Below are positions 6,219 to 13,885 of a DNA stretch of 34,839 nucleotides, piece by piece. The notes beneath the pieces are model-generated. The model saw only the letters and a list, made by a program, of their open reading frames with translations, was not told where the DNA came from and made no database searches. Each line of letters opens with the position of its first letter. Position 1 is the stretch's first letter. The stretch covers positions 1-34,839 of the forward strand of contig NZ_PVZN01000029.1 of the NCBI RefSeq assembly GCF_003024385.1. Reading direction: 5' to 3'. The DNA comes from Pseudomonas sp. BBP2017. Lineage in GTDB: Bacteria; Pseudomonadota; Gammaproteobacteria; Pseudomonadales; Pseudomonadaceae. A program made the position numbers and the translations under genes.

Positions 6219-7268
6219 ATGCCCGCCCAACTCAAACGCCGCCTGCTGGTTTTCCTGACCCTGATTCTGTTCATCGCCCTCGCCTTTCTCGCTCATTGGT
6301 ATGTCAAAGGACGCTTCTACGAGAGCACCGACAACGCTTATGTACAGGGCGAAATCACCCGGGTCTCCAGCCAGCTCAGCGCGCGCATCGACGACGTATT
6401 GGTTCAGGACAACCAGCATGTGGCCAAGGGCGATCTGCTGGTGCGCCTTGAGCCGGACGATTTCCGCCTGGCGGTGGAGCGCGCCCGCGCCGCCCTCGAC
6501 ACCCGCGAAGCCGAACGCCTGCAAGCCGAAAGCCGCCTGACCCAACAAGCCAGCCTGATTGCCGCAGGCCAGGCCCAGGTCACCGCCAACCAGGCGACCC
6601 TCGGTCGCGCCGAACTGGACCTCAATCGCGCCCAGGCCCTGCGCAAACCTGGCTATGTCTCGGAAGAACGAGTGACCACCCTGTCAGCGGAAAACCACGT
6701 CGCCCGCTCGCAAGTAAGCAAAGCCCTGGCTGACCTTCAGGGCCAGCGCCAGCAGGTCAATGCGCTGAGCGCTGAAATCAAGCGCCTCGACGCACAGATC
6801 GTCAATGCCCGTGCCGAGCTGGCCCAGGCCGAGCTGAACCTGACCCGCAGCGAGATTCGCGCGCCGATCAGCGGCATGATCGGCCAGCGCGCCGCCCGTA
6901 ATGGCCAGGTGGTACAGGCTGGCGCCTACTTGCTGTCGATCGTTCCGGACCAGGACATCTGGATTCAGGCCAACTTCAAGGAAACCCAGATTGGCCGCAT
7001 GCTGCCGGGTCAGACAGCCGAACTGGTGTTCGACAGCTACCCTGACACGCCGATCGCGGCCCGGGTCGACAGCCTGTTCGCCGCCTCCGGCGCCCAGTTC
7101 AGCCTGTTGCCGCCCGACAACGCCACCGGCAACTTCACCAAAGTGGTACAGCGCATTCCGGTGAAGCTGACCTTCGCCGCCGACAATCCGCTGAGCGGCA
7201 GGATCCGGCCGGGCATGTCGGTCACCGCCACCGTGGACATCCGGGACACTACCGACAATGGCCGGTGA
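6219..7268 (+). CDS. EmrA-like membrane fusion protein (HlyD family) of a drug efflux pump
   Basis: The protein joins an inner-membrane transporter to an outer-membrane channel across the periplasm. It has one N-terminal membrane anchor (residues 9-28) after a basic start. A split lipoyl/beta-barrel part (about 40-75, 'STDNAYVQGEI' onward) is followed by a coiled-coil hairpin (about 80-195) rich in Ala, Gln and Arg, then the second lipoyl half ('IRAPISGMIGQR') and a C-terminal beta-barrel. The 'STDNAYV' segment is typical of EmrA/VceA-type adaptors. Length is 349 residues. No ribosome binding site precedes the ATG at 6219, and a possible -10 (GATAGT, 6208-6213) ends only five bases before it, so the mRNA may be leaderless. 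It overlaps the transporter gene by 11 bases. No outer-membrane partner gene is present, so it probably uses a shared TolC/OprM-type channel. The matching pair in P. aeruginosa lies between gltX and uvrB. Confidence 0.92.
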   Translation: MPAQLKRRLLVFLTLILFIALAFLAHWYVKGRFYESTDNAYVQGEITRVSSQLSARIDDVLVQDNQHVAKGDLLVRLEPDDFRLAVERARAALDTREAERLQAESRLTQQASLIAAGQAQVTANQATLGRAELDLNRAQALRKPGYVSEERVTTLSAENHVARSQVSKALADLQGQRQQVNALSAEIKRLDAQIVNARAELAQAELNLTRSEIRAPISGMIGQRAARNGQVVQAGAYLLSIVPDQDIWIQANFKETQIGRMLPGQTAELVFDSYPDTPIAARVDSLFAASGAQFSLLPPDNATGNFTKVVQRIPVKLTFAADNPLSGRIRPGMSVTATVDIRDTTDNGR

Positions 7269-8808
7269 TGCGCTGATCCGTCCCGTCGGCGAACCCAGCC
7301 GACGCGACTGGATCGCGGTGCTGAGCGTTATGCTCGGCGCCTTTATGGCAGTGCTCGACATCCAGATCACCAACGCCTCGCTCAAGGACATCCAGGGCTC
7401 GCTCTCGGCCACCCTGGAGGAAGGTTCGTGGATCTCCACTTCGTACCTGGTGGCCGAGATCATCATGATTCCGATGACCGCCTGGCTGGTGCAATTGCTG
7501 TCGGCGCGGCGCCTGGCGGTATGGGTGTCACTGGGCTTTCTGGTGTCGTCATTGTTGTGCTCCATGGCCTGGAACCTGGAGAGCATGATCATCTTCCGCG
7601 CGATGCAAGGCTTTACCGGCGGTGCGCTGATTCCCCTGGCCTTCACCCTGACCCTGACCAAGCTGCCCGAGCACCACCGCGCCAAGGGCATGGCGATGTT
7701 TGCCATGACCGCCACCTTCGCCCCCTCCATCGGCCCTACCCTGGGTGGCTGGCTGACCGAGAACTGGGGCTGGGAGTACATCTTCTACATCAACATCCCG
7801 CCCGGCCTGATCATGATCGGTGGCCTGCTGTACGGCCTGGAAAAGAAAGAAGCACACTGGGAACTGCTGAAAAGCACCGATTACGCCGGCATCGTCAGCC
7901 TTGGCGTCGGCCTTGGTTGCCTGCAGGTGTTCCTTGAAGAAGGCCATCGCAAGGACTGGCTGGAGTCGAGCCTGATCGTCGGCCTCGGCAGCATCGCCCT
8001 GCTGAGCCTGATCAGCTTTGTGATCCTGCAGTTTTCCAAACCCAATCCGCTGATCAATCTGCGCATTCTCGGCAACCGCAATTTCGGTTTGTCGAGTATT
8101 GCCAGCCTGGGAATGGGGGTGGGCTTGTATGGCTCGATCTACCTGTTGCCGCTGTATCTGGCACAAATCCACAACTACAACGCTTTGCAGATCGGCGAAG
8201 TGATCATGTGGATGGGGGTTCCCCAGCTGTTTCTGATTCCGCTGGTGCCGCAGTTGATGAAGGTGATTTCACCAAAGATTCTCTGCACCCTGGGTTTTGG
8301 CCTGTTCGGCCTGGCCAGCTTCGGTTCCGGGGTACTCAACCCGGATTTTGCCGGCGAACAGTTCAACCACATCCAGATCATCCGCGCCCTTGGCCAACCG
8401 ATGATCATGGTGACCATCTCCTTGATTGCCACCAGCTACATCCTGCCCCAGGATGCCGGCTCGGCATCGAGCCTGTTCAACATCCTGCGTAACCTTGGCG
8501 GCGCCATCGGCATTGCCCTGCTGGCGACCCTGCTGGATGCGCGAACCAAGGTGTACTTCGACTATTTGCGCGAGTCCGTCGTACCGAGTAACCCACAGGT
8601 GGCAGAACGCCTGGCGCAGCTGGCGGAACATCTGGGTAGCGATAATGCGGCGTTGGGCAAGCTGAGTGAAATCACCCACCAGCAAGCGATGATCATGGCC
8701 TACAACGATGCCTTCCATTTTGTTGGCATCGGTTTGGCGATCAGTATGGTTGCGGTGTTGCTGACGCGGAAGTTGCCGCTGGGGTTGAAGGCAGGCGAAG
8801 CTCATTGA
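7258..8808 (+). CDS. EmrB-like drug:proton antiporter (MFS, DHA2, 14 TM)
   Basis: This inner-membrane transporter of 516 residues has the 14-helix DHA2 layout. It starts with 'VLSVMLGAFMAVLDIQITNASL' in TM1, whose D-I-Q-I-T-N-A stretch is the drug:H+ antiporter D1 motif. Motif C follows in TM5 ('APSIGPTLGGW'), and two extra helices lie in the middle. The ATG at 7258 lies inside the last codons of the emrA-like gene (11-base overlap), so the two are translationally coupled and act as one pump. Substrates cannot be read off; EmrAB relatives export hydrophobic drugs, uncouplers or siderophore-like compounds. A 51-base palindrome begins three bases after the stop and separates it from the convergent uvrB. 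Confidence 0.93.
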   Translation: MAGDALIRPVGEPSRRDWIAVLSVMLGAFMAVLDIQITNASLKDIQGSLSATLEEGSWISTSYLVAEIIMIPMTAWLVQLLSARRLAVWVSLGFLVSSLLCSMAWNLESMIIFRAMQGFTGGALIPLAFTLTLTKLPEHHRAKGMAMFAMTATFAPSIGPTLGGWLTENWGWEYIFYINIPPGLIMIGGLLYGLEKKEAHWELLKSTDYAGIVSLGVGLGCLQVFLEEGHRKDWLESSLIVGLGSIALLSLISFVILQFSKPNPLINLRILGNRNFGLSSIASLGMGVGLYGSIYLLPLYLAQIHNYNALQIGEVIMWMGVPQLFLIPLVPQLMKVISPKILCTLGFGLFGLASFGSGVLNPDFAGEQFNHIQIIRALGQPMIMVTISLIATSYILPQDAGSASSLFNILRNLGGAIGIALLATLLDARTKVYFDYLRESVVPSNPQVAERLAQLAEHLGSDNAALGKLSEITHQQAMIMAYNDAFHFVGIGLAISMVAVLLTRKLPLGLKAGEAH

Positions 8809-8811
8809 TCG

Positions 8812-8862
8812 CATCGCGGGGCAAGCCCGCTCCCACTGTGGGAGCGGGCTTGCCCCGCGATG
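8812..8862. repeat. Perfect 25-bp REP palindrome between convergent emrB-like and uvrB genes
   Basis: Bases 8812-8836 (starting CATCGCGGGGCAAGCC) pair without mismatch with 8838-8862 around a single loop base T. It fills nearly the whole 60-base gap between the two stop codons. The half-sequence GCGGGGCAAGCCCGCTCCCAC is a common Pseudomonas REP unit. There is no T-run, but such a hairpin can block transcription and protect both mRNA 3' ends. Confidence 0.85.
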
Positions 8863-8868
8863 AGGACC

Positions 8869-10884
8869 TCAAACCGTAAGTAAACGTTCGCGCAACGCAG
8901 TAATTTCATCACGCATCTGCGCCGCTGCCTCGAACTCCAGGTCCCGCGCCAACTGGTACATCTTCTCTTCCAGCAGCTTGATCCGCTTGGCAATCTCGCC
9001 AGGTGAGCGCAACTCGGCTTCGTAGCGCGCGCTTTCTTCGGCGGCTTTGGCCATGCCCTTGCGCTTCTTGCTGCGCGAGCCAGGCACGTTGGCGCCTTCC
9101 ATGATGTCGGTGATGTCTTTGACCACGCCCTTGGGCACGATGCCGTTGGCGGCGTTGAAGGCGATCTGTTTGTCACGGCGGCGCTCGGTTTCGCCGATCG
9201 CCCGCTGCATCGAACCGGTCATATTGTCGGCATAGAGGATCGCCCGGCCATTGAGGTTACGCGCCGCGCGGCCGATGGTCTGGATCAGCGAGCGCTCAGA
9301 ACGCAGGAAGCCTTCCTTGTCGGCATCGAGGATCGCCACCAGCGACACCTCAGGCATATCCAGGCCCTCACGCAGCAAGTTGATCCCCACCAGCACATCG
9401 AAGGTCCCCAGGCGCAGATCGCGGATGATCTCGACGCGCTCCACGGTATCGATGTCCGAGTGCAGGTAGCGCACCCGCACGTCGTGATCGGCGAGGTAGT
9501 CGGTAAGGTCTTCGGCCATGCGCTTGGTCAGGGTGGTGACCAGCACACGCTCTTCCACTGCAACACGCTTGCGGATTTCAGAGAGCAGGTCGTCGACCTG
9601 GGTGGTGGCCGGACGCACTTCAACCTGAGGATCGACCAGACCAGTCGGCCGCACCACCTGCTCTACGACCCGACCGGCATGTTCAGCTTCATAATTTCCG
9701 GGCGTGGCAGAAACGAAGATCGTCTGTGGACTGACGTTTTCCCACTCGTCGAAACGCATCGGCCGGTTGTCCAGCGCCGATGGCAGACGAAAGCCGTACT
9801 CGACCAGGGTTTCCTTGCGCGAGCGGTCGCCCTTGTACATCGCGCCCACCTGGGGAACGCTGACATGCGACTCGTCGATCACCAGCAATGAATCAGCCGG
9901 CAGATAATCGTAGAGGGTCGGTGGCGGCGCTCCGGCCGGACGACCGGAGAGGTAGCGCGAGTAGTTCTCGATGCCGTTGCAGTAACCCAGTTCGAGGATC
10001 ATTTCCAGATCGAAACGGGTGCGCTGTTCCAGGCGCTGGGCTTCGACCAGCTTGTTGGCCTTGTGCAGGTATTCCAGACGCTGCTGCAGTTCTTCCTTGA
10101 TGCCCTCCACCGCTTCAAGCAGGGTTTCGCGCGGGGTCACGTAGTGGCTTTTGGGGTAGAAGGTGAAACGCGGCAACTTGCGGATCACCTCGCCGGTCAG
10201 CGGATCGAAGGCGGCAATGTTCTCCACTTCGTCATCGAACAGTTCGATGCGAATGGCTTCAAGGTCCGATTCGGCCGGGAAGATGTCGATGACATCGCCA
10301 CGCACGCGAAAGGTGGCGCGGGCAAAATCCATTTCGTTGCGGGTGTACTGCAAATCAGCCAGACGACGCAACAAGGCACGCTGCTCAAGCTTGTCGCCAC
10401 GGTCCACGTGCAGGACCATCTTCAGGTAGGTTTCCGGGCTGCCCAGACCGTAGATGCACGACACCGTGGTGACGATGATCGCATCGCGACGCTCCAGCAG
10501 CGCCTTGGTCGCCGACAGGCGCATCTGCTCGATGTGGTCGTTGATCGAGGCGTCCTTCTCGATGAACGTGTCGGACGACGGTACATAGGCTTCGGGCTGG
10601 TAGTAGTCGTAATAGGAGACGAAATACTCCACGGCGTTGTTGGGGAAAAACGCCTTGAACTCGCCGTACAACTGCGCCGCCAGGGTCTTGTTCGGCGCCA
10701 GCACCAGGGTTGGCCGCTGCACCTGGGCGATAACGTTGGCGATGCTGAAAGTCTTGCCCGAGCCGGTCACCCCGAGCAGGGTCTGATGCGCCAGGCCCGC
10801 CTCAATCCCCTCGACCATCAGACGAATGGCTTCGGGCTGATCGCCGGCCGGCTGGAAACGGGTGACGAGCTGGAACTCGGACAT
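8869..10884 (-). CDS. uvrB: UvrABC excision nuclease subunit B
   Basis: UvrB receives damaged DNA from UvrA, opens it and positions UvrC for the incisions in nucleotide excision repair. The 671-residue length is standard. The Walker A motif G-V-T-G-S-G-K-T is at residues 38-45, and the damage-probing beta-hairpin has its tyrosines in 'VSYYDYYQPEAYVP' (about 89-102). The helicase motif II is 'VIDESH', and motif VI is 'TIGRAARN'. The C-terminal UVR coiled coil that binds UvrC/UvrA occupies the last 40 residues ('IKLLEEKMYQLARDLEFE'). The ATG at 10884 has GAGG upstream. A perfect LexA box 47 bases before the start predicts SOS induction. It is monocistronic and convergent with the efflux pair. 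Confidence 0.97.
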   Translation of the reverse strand: MSEFQLVTRFQPAGDQPEAIRLMVEGIEAGLAHQTLLGVTGSGKTFSIANVIAQVQRPTLVLAPNKTLAAQLYGEFKAFFPNNAVEYFVSYYDYYQPEAYVPSSDTFIEKDASINDHIEQMRLSATKALLERRDAIIVTTVSCIYGLGSPETYLKMVLHVDRGDKLEQRALLRRLADLQYTRNEMDFARATFRVRGDVIDIFPAESDLEAIRIELFDDEVENIAAFDPLTGEVIRKLPRFTFYPKSHYVTPRETLLEAVEGIKEELQQRLEYLHKANKLVEAQRLEQRTRFDLEMILELGYCNGIENYSRYLSGRPAGAPPPTLYDYLPADSLLVIDESHVSVPQVGAMYKGDRSRKETLVEYGFRLPSALDNRPMRFDEWENVSPQTIFVSATPGNYEAEHAGRVVEQVVRPTGLVDPQVEVRPATTQVDDLLSEIRKRVAVEERVLVTTLTKRMAEDLTDYLADHDVRVRYLHSDIDTVERVEIIRDLRLGTFDVLVGINLLREGLDMPEVSLVAILDADKEGFLRSERSLIQTIGRAARNLNGRAILYADNMTGSMQRAIGETERRRDKQIAFNAANGIVPKGVVKDITDIMEGANVPGSRSKKRKGMAKAAEESARYEAELRSPGEIAKRIKLLEEKMYQLARDLEFEAAAQMRDEITALRERLLTV

Positions 10885-10930
10885 GACAAACCTCTATGTT
10901 TTGCAACGTTTTAATCGCAGACGCTGGCAA

Positions 10931-10946
10931 CTGTATTTATAGACAG
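10931..10946 (-). promoter_or_regulatory. LexA (SOS) box of uvrB
   Basis: CTGTATTTATAGACAG matches the LexA consensus CTGT-N8-ACAG exactly, with the usual AT-rich centre. It lies 47 bases upstream of uvrB and overlaps the likely -10 region (TATAAA or TATAAC on the minus strand). SOS control of uvrB is established in other gamma-proteobacteria. Confidence 0.88.
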
Positions 10947-11102
10947 TAGTTATACCGAATTTGTGCTCTTGAGCGCCAGTTTCAACGCAATGGCGTGGGT
11001 ATTTCTGATTATGGACCGGTCAATTCGACTAACGGTCGAAAAATAATCGGCGAAACAGCAGGAAAAGCTGCGTCAGACTGTCGCCGTGACCGATGGGTAT
11101 CA

Positions 11103-11109
11103 CTATACT
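11103..11109 (+). promoter_or_regulatory. Possible sigma-S-type -10 element of the aminotransferase gene
   Basis: CTATACT equals the extended -10 consensus preferred by RpoS. It lies 83 bases before the tyrB start codon. No convincing -35 is seen 15-19 bases upstream, which also fits RpoS-type promoters. The rest of the 307-base uvrB-tyrB gap holds the LexA box and a purine-rich stretch and nothing else that I recognise. Confidence 0.4.
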
Positions 11110-11191
11110 GACTCCCCGTTTGTGCACCGCTCTAGTGCATTCGACTGGAGCGTGCGACCTCTTCCACTCTCCATTCAGAGCCAAGGTAATA

Positions 11192-12388
11192 ATGAGCCTG
11201 TTTTCCGCTGTCGAGCTGGCACCACGCGACCCCATTCTGGGCCTCAACGAAGCTTTCAACGCCGATACCCGTAGCAACAAGGTCAACTTGGGAGTAGGTG
11301 TTTACTGCAACGAGGAAGGGCGTATCCCACTGCTGCGTGCAGTGATCGAAGCCGAAACCCAGCGCGCTGCCCAGCACGCTTCCCGCGGCTACCTGCCGAT
11401 CGATGGCATCGCCGCCTACGACCAGGCCGTACAGAAGCTGCTGTTCGGTGCCGAGTCGCCGCTGCTGGCGGCTGGCCGGGTTATCACCACCCAGGCCGTT
11501 GGCGGTACCGGCGCCCTGAAGATTGGTGCCGACTTCCTCAAGCAGGTTTCGCCAAACGCCGTAGTGGCCATCAGCGACCCGAGCTGGGAAAACCACCGCG
11601 CCCTGTTTGAAACCGCTGGTTTCCCGGTACAGAACTACCGCTACTACGACGCCGCTACTCACGACGTCAACCGCAGCGGCATGCTCGAAGACCTCAACGC
11701 CCTGCCGTCCGGCTCGATCATCGTGCTGCACGCTTGCTGCCATAACCCGACCGGCGTCGACCTGAGCCTGGACGACTGGAAAAACGTCCTCGAAGTGGTC
11801 AAGGCCAAGGGCCACGTGCCATTCCTCGACATGGCCTACCAGGGCTTTGGCGACGGCATCTACGAAGACGCCTTCGCCGTGCGCCTGTTCGCCGAGTCGG
11901 GCCTGAACTTCTTCGTCTCCAGTTCGTTCTCCAAATCCTTCTCGCTGTACGGCGAGCGCGTTGGCGCACTGTCGATCATCACCGAATCCAAGGAAGAGAG
12001 CGCGCGCGTGCTGTCGCAGGTCAAGCGCGTGATCCGCACCAACTACTCCAACCCGCCAACCCACGGCGCCACCATTGTCGCCACCGTGCTCAACAGCCCG
12101 GAGCTGCGTGCGATGTGGGAAGCAGAACTGGGCGAGATGCGTCAGCGCATCCACGGCATGCGCAAGCAGATGGTCGAGCTGCTGGCCGAGTACGGCGCCC
12201 AGCAGGACTTCAGCTTCGTCGCTCGCCAGTGCGGCATGTTCTCCTACTCGGGCCTGAGCGTCGATCAGGTGTCACGCCTGAAGAACGAGTTCGGCATCTA
12301 CGCCCTGGATACCGGTCGCATCTGCGTGGCCACCCTGAATCAGAGCAACATCCATGTGGTGACCAAGGCTATCGTCGAGGTCCTGTAA
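11192..12388 (+). CDS. tyrB: Aromatic/aspartate aminotransferase (class I, PLP-dependent)
   Basis: The enzyme moves amino groups between aspartate or aromatic amino acids and 2-oxoglutarate, the last step of tyrosine and phenylalanine synthesis. From ATG 11192 it has 398 residues, the usual size of AspC/TyrB. The N-terminus 'FSAVELAPRDPILGLNEAF' and the block 'NLGVGVY' are family hallmarks. The PLP-binding lysine is in 'SSSFSKSFSLYGERVG', and the carboxylate-binding arginine lies near the C-terminus. An open frame continues upstream to 11093, but the homology and an AAGG site nine bases before ATG 11192 support the shorter start. Aspartate versus aromatic preference cannot be decided from sequence; Pseudomonas orthologues are usually named tyrB. 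Confidence 0.93.
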   Translation: MSLFSAVELAPRDPILGLNEAFNADTRSNKVNLGVGVYCNEEGRIPLLRAVIEAETQRAAQHASRGYLPIDGIAAYDQAVQKLLFGAESPLLAAGRVITTQAVGGTGALKIGADFLKQVSPNAVVAISDPSWENHRALFETAGFPVQNYRYYDAATHDVNRSGMLEDLNALPSGSIIVLHACCHNPTGVDLSLDDWKNVLEVVKAKGHVPFLDMAYQGFGDGIYEDAFAVRLFAESGLNFFVSSSFSKSFSLYGERVGALSIITESKEESARVLSQVKRVIRTNYSNPPTHGATIVATVLNSPELRAMWEAELGEMRQRIHGMRKQMVELLAEYGAQQDFSFVARQCGMFSYSGLSVDQVSRLKNEFGIYALDTGRICVATLNQSNIHVVTKAIVEVL

Positions 12389-12411
12389 CTGACATTTTGC
12401 TCGGGGGAGGC

Positions 12412-12439
12412 TTGACTTCCCCTTAGCAATCAGTAAGAT
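12412..12439 (+). promoter_or_regulatory. Sigma-70 promoter of tRNA-Asn
   Basis: TTGACT (12412-12417), a 16-base spacer and TAAGAT (12434-12439) end 11 bases before the mature tRNA. The gene is therefore transcribed on its own and not as a tail of tyrB. Confidence 0.7.
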
Positions 12440-12450
12440 ACGCCACAGAT

Positions 12451-12526
12451 TCCGCGATAGCTCAGTCGGTAGAGCAAATGACTGTTAATCATTGGGTCCC
12501 AGGTTCGAGTCCTGGTCGCGGAGCCA
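12451..12526 (+). tRNA. tRNA-Asn (GUU)
   Basis: The 76-base cloverleaf has acceptor TCCGCGA/TCGCGGA, D-arm GCTCAGTCGGTAGAGC, anticodon loop CTGTTAA with anticodon GTT, T-loop GGTTCGAGTCC and encoded GCCA end. Own promoter and terminator flank it. Confidence 0.97.
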
Positions 12527-12536
12527 AACACCTGAA

Positions 12537-12572
12537 AAACCTCCAGTTGCGTTAAGCACTGGAGGTTTTTTC
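12537..12572 (+). terminator. Terminator of tRNA-Asn
   Basis: AAACCTCCAG (12537-12546) pairs with CTGGAGGTTT (12559-12568), loop 12 bases, followed by a T-run. It begins 11 bases after the tRNA. The 70 bases between it and the stop codon of the convergent DUF1285 gene hold nothing I can name. Confidence 0.9.
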
Positions 12573-12642
12573 GTTTCAGGCCTTGGAACACGCCCCACAC
12601 CTGACAGGCCGCCGATCTTCCACCAGCGACCCACTCACCGAA

Positions 12643-13203
12643 TCAGCTGCGGCCAATAGGGTAAAAGCTGCCACCGCTCCACACCCCCAGCCATTGCTGA
12701 CCATCGATCTGCCGCGGCTCGGCCAGCTCCACCAATTGATAGAACACATTGCGATGAATCAGCGCTTCAAGATTGCTGCGCATGTGCACGTAAGGTGAAG
12801 GCTCTTGAGTGTGCGGATCGACCTCGAAACGCAGGGGGTGCTCAGGACCGGCCTCGACCTGATCCTCAACATTGCTGGTGAAGCGCAGTACCTGCTGCTC
12901 ACCGCAGCCCTGCACCTCCACCGCCACTGCCACAAATGGCGCATCATCGACCTTGATGCCGACCTTCTCTGCCGGTGTCACCAGGAAGTAGTCGTCGCCA
13001 TCGCGGCGGATGATGGTGGAGAACAACCGGACCATCGGCTTGCGCCCGATCGGCGTACCCAGGTAGTACCAGGTACCGTCACGGGCGATGCGCATGTCGA
13101 TATCGCCACAGAAGTCCGGATTCCACAGATGCACCGGTGGCAGCCCTTTCTCGGACTTGGGAATCTGCGCGAGCAGATCATTGGCCTTGCCGGTATCTGT
13201 CAT
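12643..13203 (-). CDS. DUF1285 family protein
   Basis: This 186-residue cytoplasmic protein matches the DUF1285 family of pseudomonads and relatives, whose biochemical role is not established. Visible features are 'GLPPVHLWNPDFCGDIDMRI' near the start (residues about 20-39), a beta-rich middle with many V, F and D, and 'GVWSGGSFYPIGR' at the end. There is no signal peptide, membrane helix or catalytic motif that I recognise. The start is ATG 13203 with GGAG six bases upstream; a GTG at 13206 is also in frame. It follows the lipoprotein gene by 10 bases, so the two form one transcript. Confidence 0.85.
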   Translation of the reverse strand: MTDTGKANDLLAQIPKSEKGLPPVHLWNPDFCGDIDMRIARDGTWYYLGTPIGRKPMVRLFSTIIRRDGDDYFLVTPAEKVGIKVDDAPFVAVAVEVQGCGEQQVLRFTSNVEDQVEAGPEHPLRFEVDPHTQEPSPYVHMRSNLEALIHRNVFYQLVELAEPRQIDGQQWLGVWSGGSFYPIGRS

Positions 13204-13213
13204 CACCTTCTCC

Positions 13214-13819
13214 TCAACGACTCATGCCCAAAAGGCTACGAGCGTAATCCTCAAGCGGTGGCCCGAGCAAATCTTCCGGCCTATTGTCGTGAAACGTCAG
13301 CAATCCGCCACGGCTGTTGATCCGCGTAGTATCGATGAGGTAGCGGGTATTGGTTTCGATGAGCATCAACTGGATCACACCGGTATCGATGCCCAGACGG
13401 TCGACGGCTTGCTCGTCATACCACTCATCACCGTTGCCAATGCGGTCATCGGTGCGGGCAAAGCGCGCATAGAGCACGTAATGGGCACCCACTCCACGCG
13501 CTTCCACCAGGGCCTGTTCCAGCCCCAGCGGCCCCTGAGCACGACGGACCATGGGGAAGTATTCGACAAAGCCCTTGTAGGCTTCTTCTGCTACCACGTT
13601 AGGCCGTGGATAAGGCCCCTTGCCTGGAGGGACGAAGGTACCCTGACCAATGTAAATGAATGAATCAGGCTGCAAACGCACCGACAGCGAACGGCGGGTG
13701 TCGCTGTGATCGAGCAGACCGGCATCACTCATGTGATAACGGACACCCTCGCCCATATCGCTGACATTCATACAGCCGCCCAGCGCCATCAGCGCCAGCA
13801 GCAAAACCAGGCTACGCAT
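13214..13819 (-). CDS. DUF4823-type outer-membrane lipoprotein
   Basis: The 201-residue product has a classical lipoprotein signal: MRSL, a Leu-rich core, and the lipobox L-G-G-C at 13-16, with Cys16 the predicted lipidated residue. Met follows at +2, so there is no Asp retention signal and outer-membrane placement is likely. The mature part is soluble with mixed helix and strand, and matches the DUF4823 lipoproteins of Pseudomonas, whose function is unknown. The ATG at 13819 has GGAG about six bases upstream. It lies 10 bases upstream of the DUF1285 gene in the same transcript. Confidence 0.85.
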   Translation of the reverse strand: MRSLVLLLALMALGGCMNVSDMGEGVRYHMSDAGLLDHSDTRRSLSVRLQPDSFIYIGQGTFVPPGKGPYPRPNVVAEEAYKGFVEYFPMVRRAQGPLGLEQALVEARGVGAHYVLYARFARTDDRIGNGDEWYDEQAVDRLGIDTGVIQLMLIETNTRYLIDTTRINSRGGLLTFHDNRPEDLLGPPLEDYARSLLGMSR

Positions 13820-13885
13820 CTATCCTCCAGTGGCCGGTGACGGAAAACCGGCGAACGGCTGACAGATGCAGCTTTTGCGCCAGTC

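Noticed and set aside
6684..7781. 365-codon minus-strand frame across the efflux genes
   Set aside because: Shadow frame opposite two well-supported genes; composition is nonsense.
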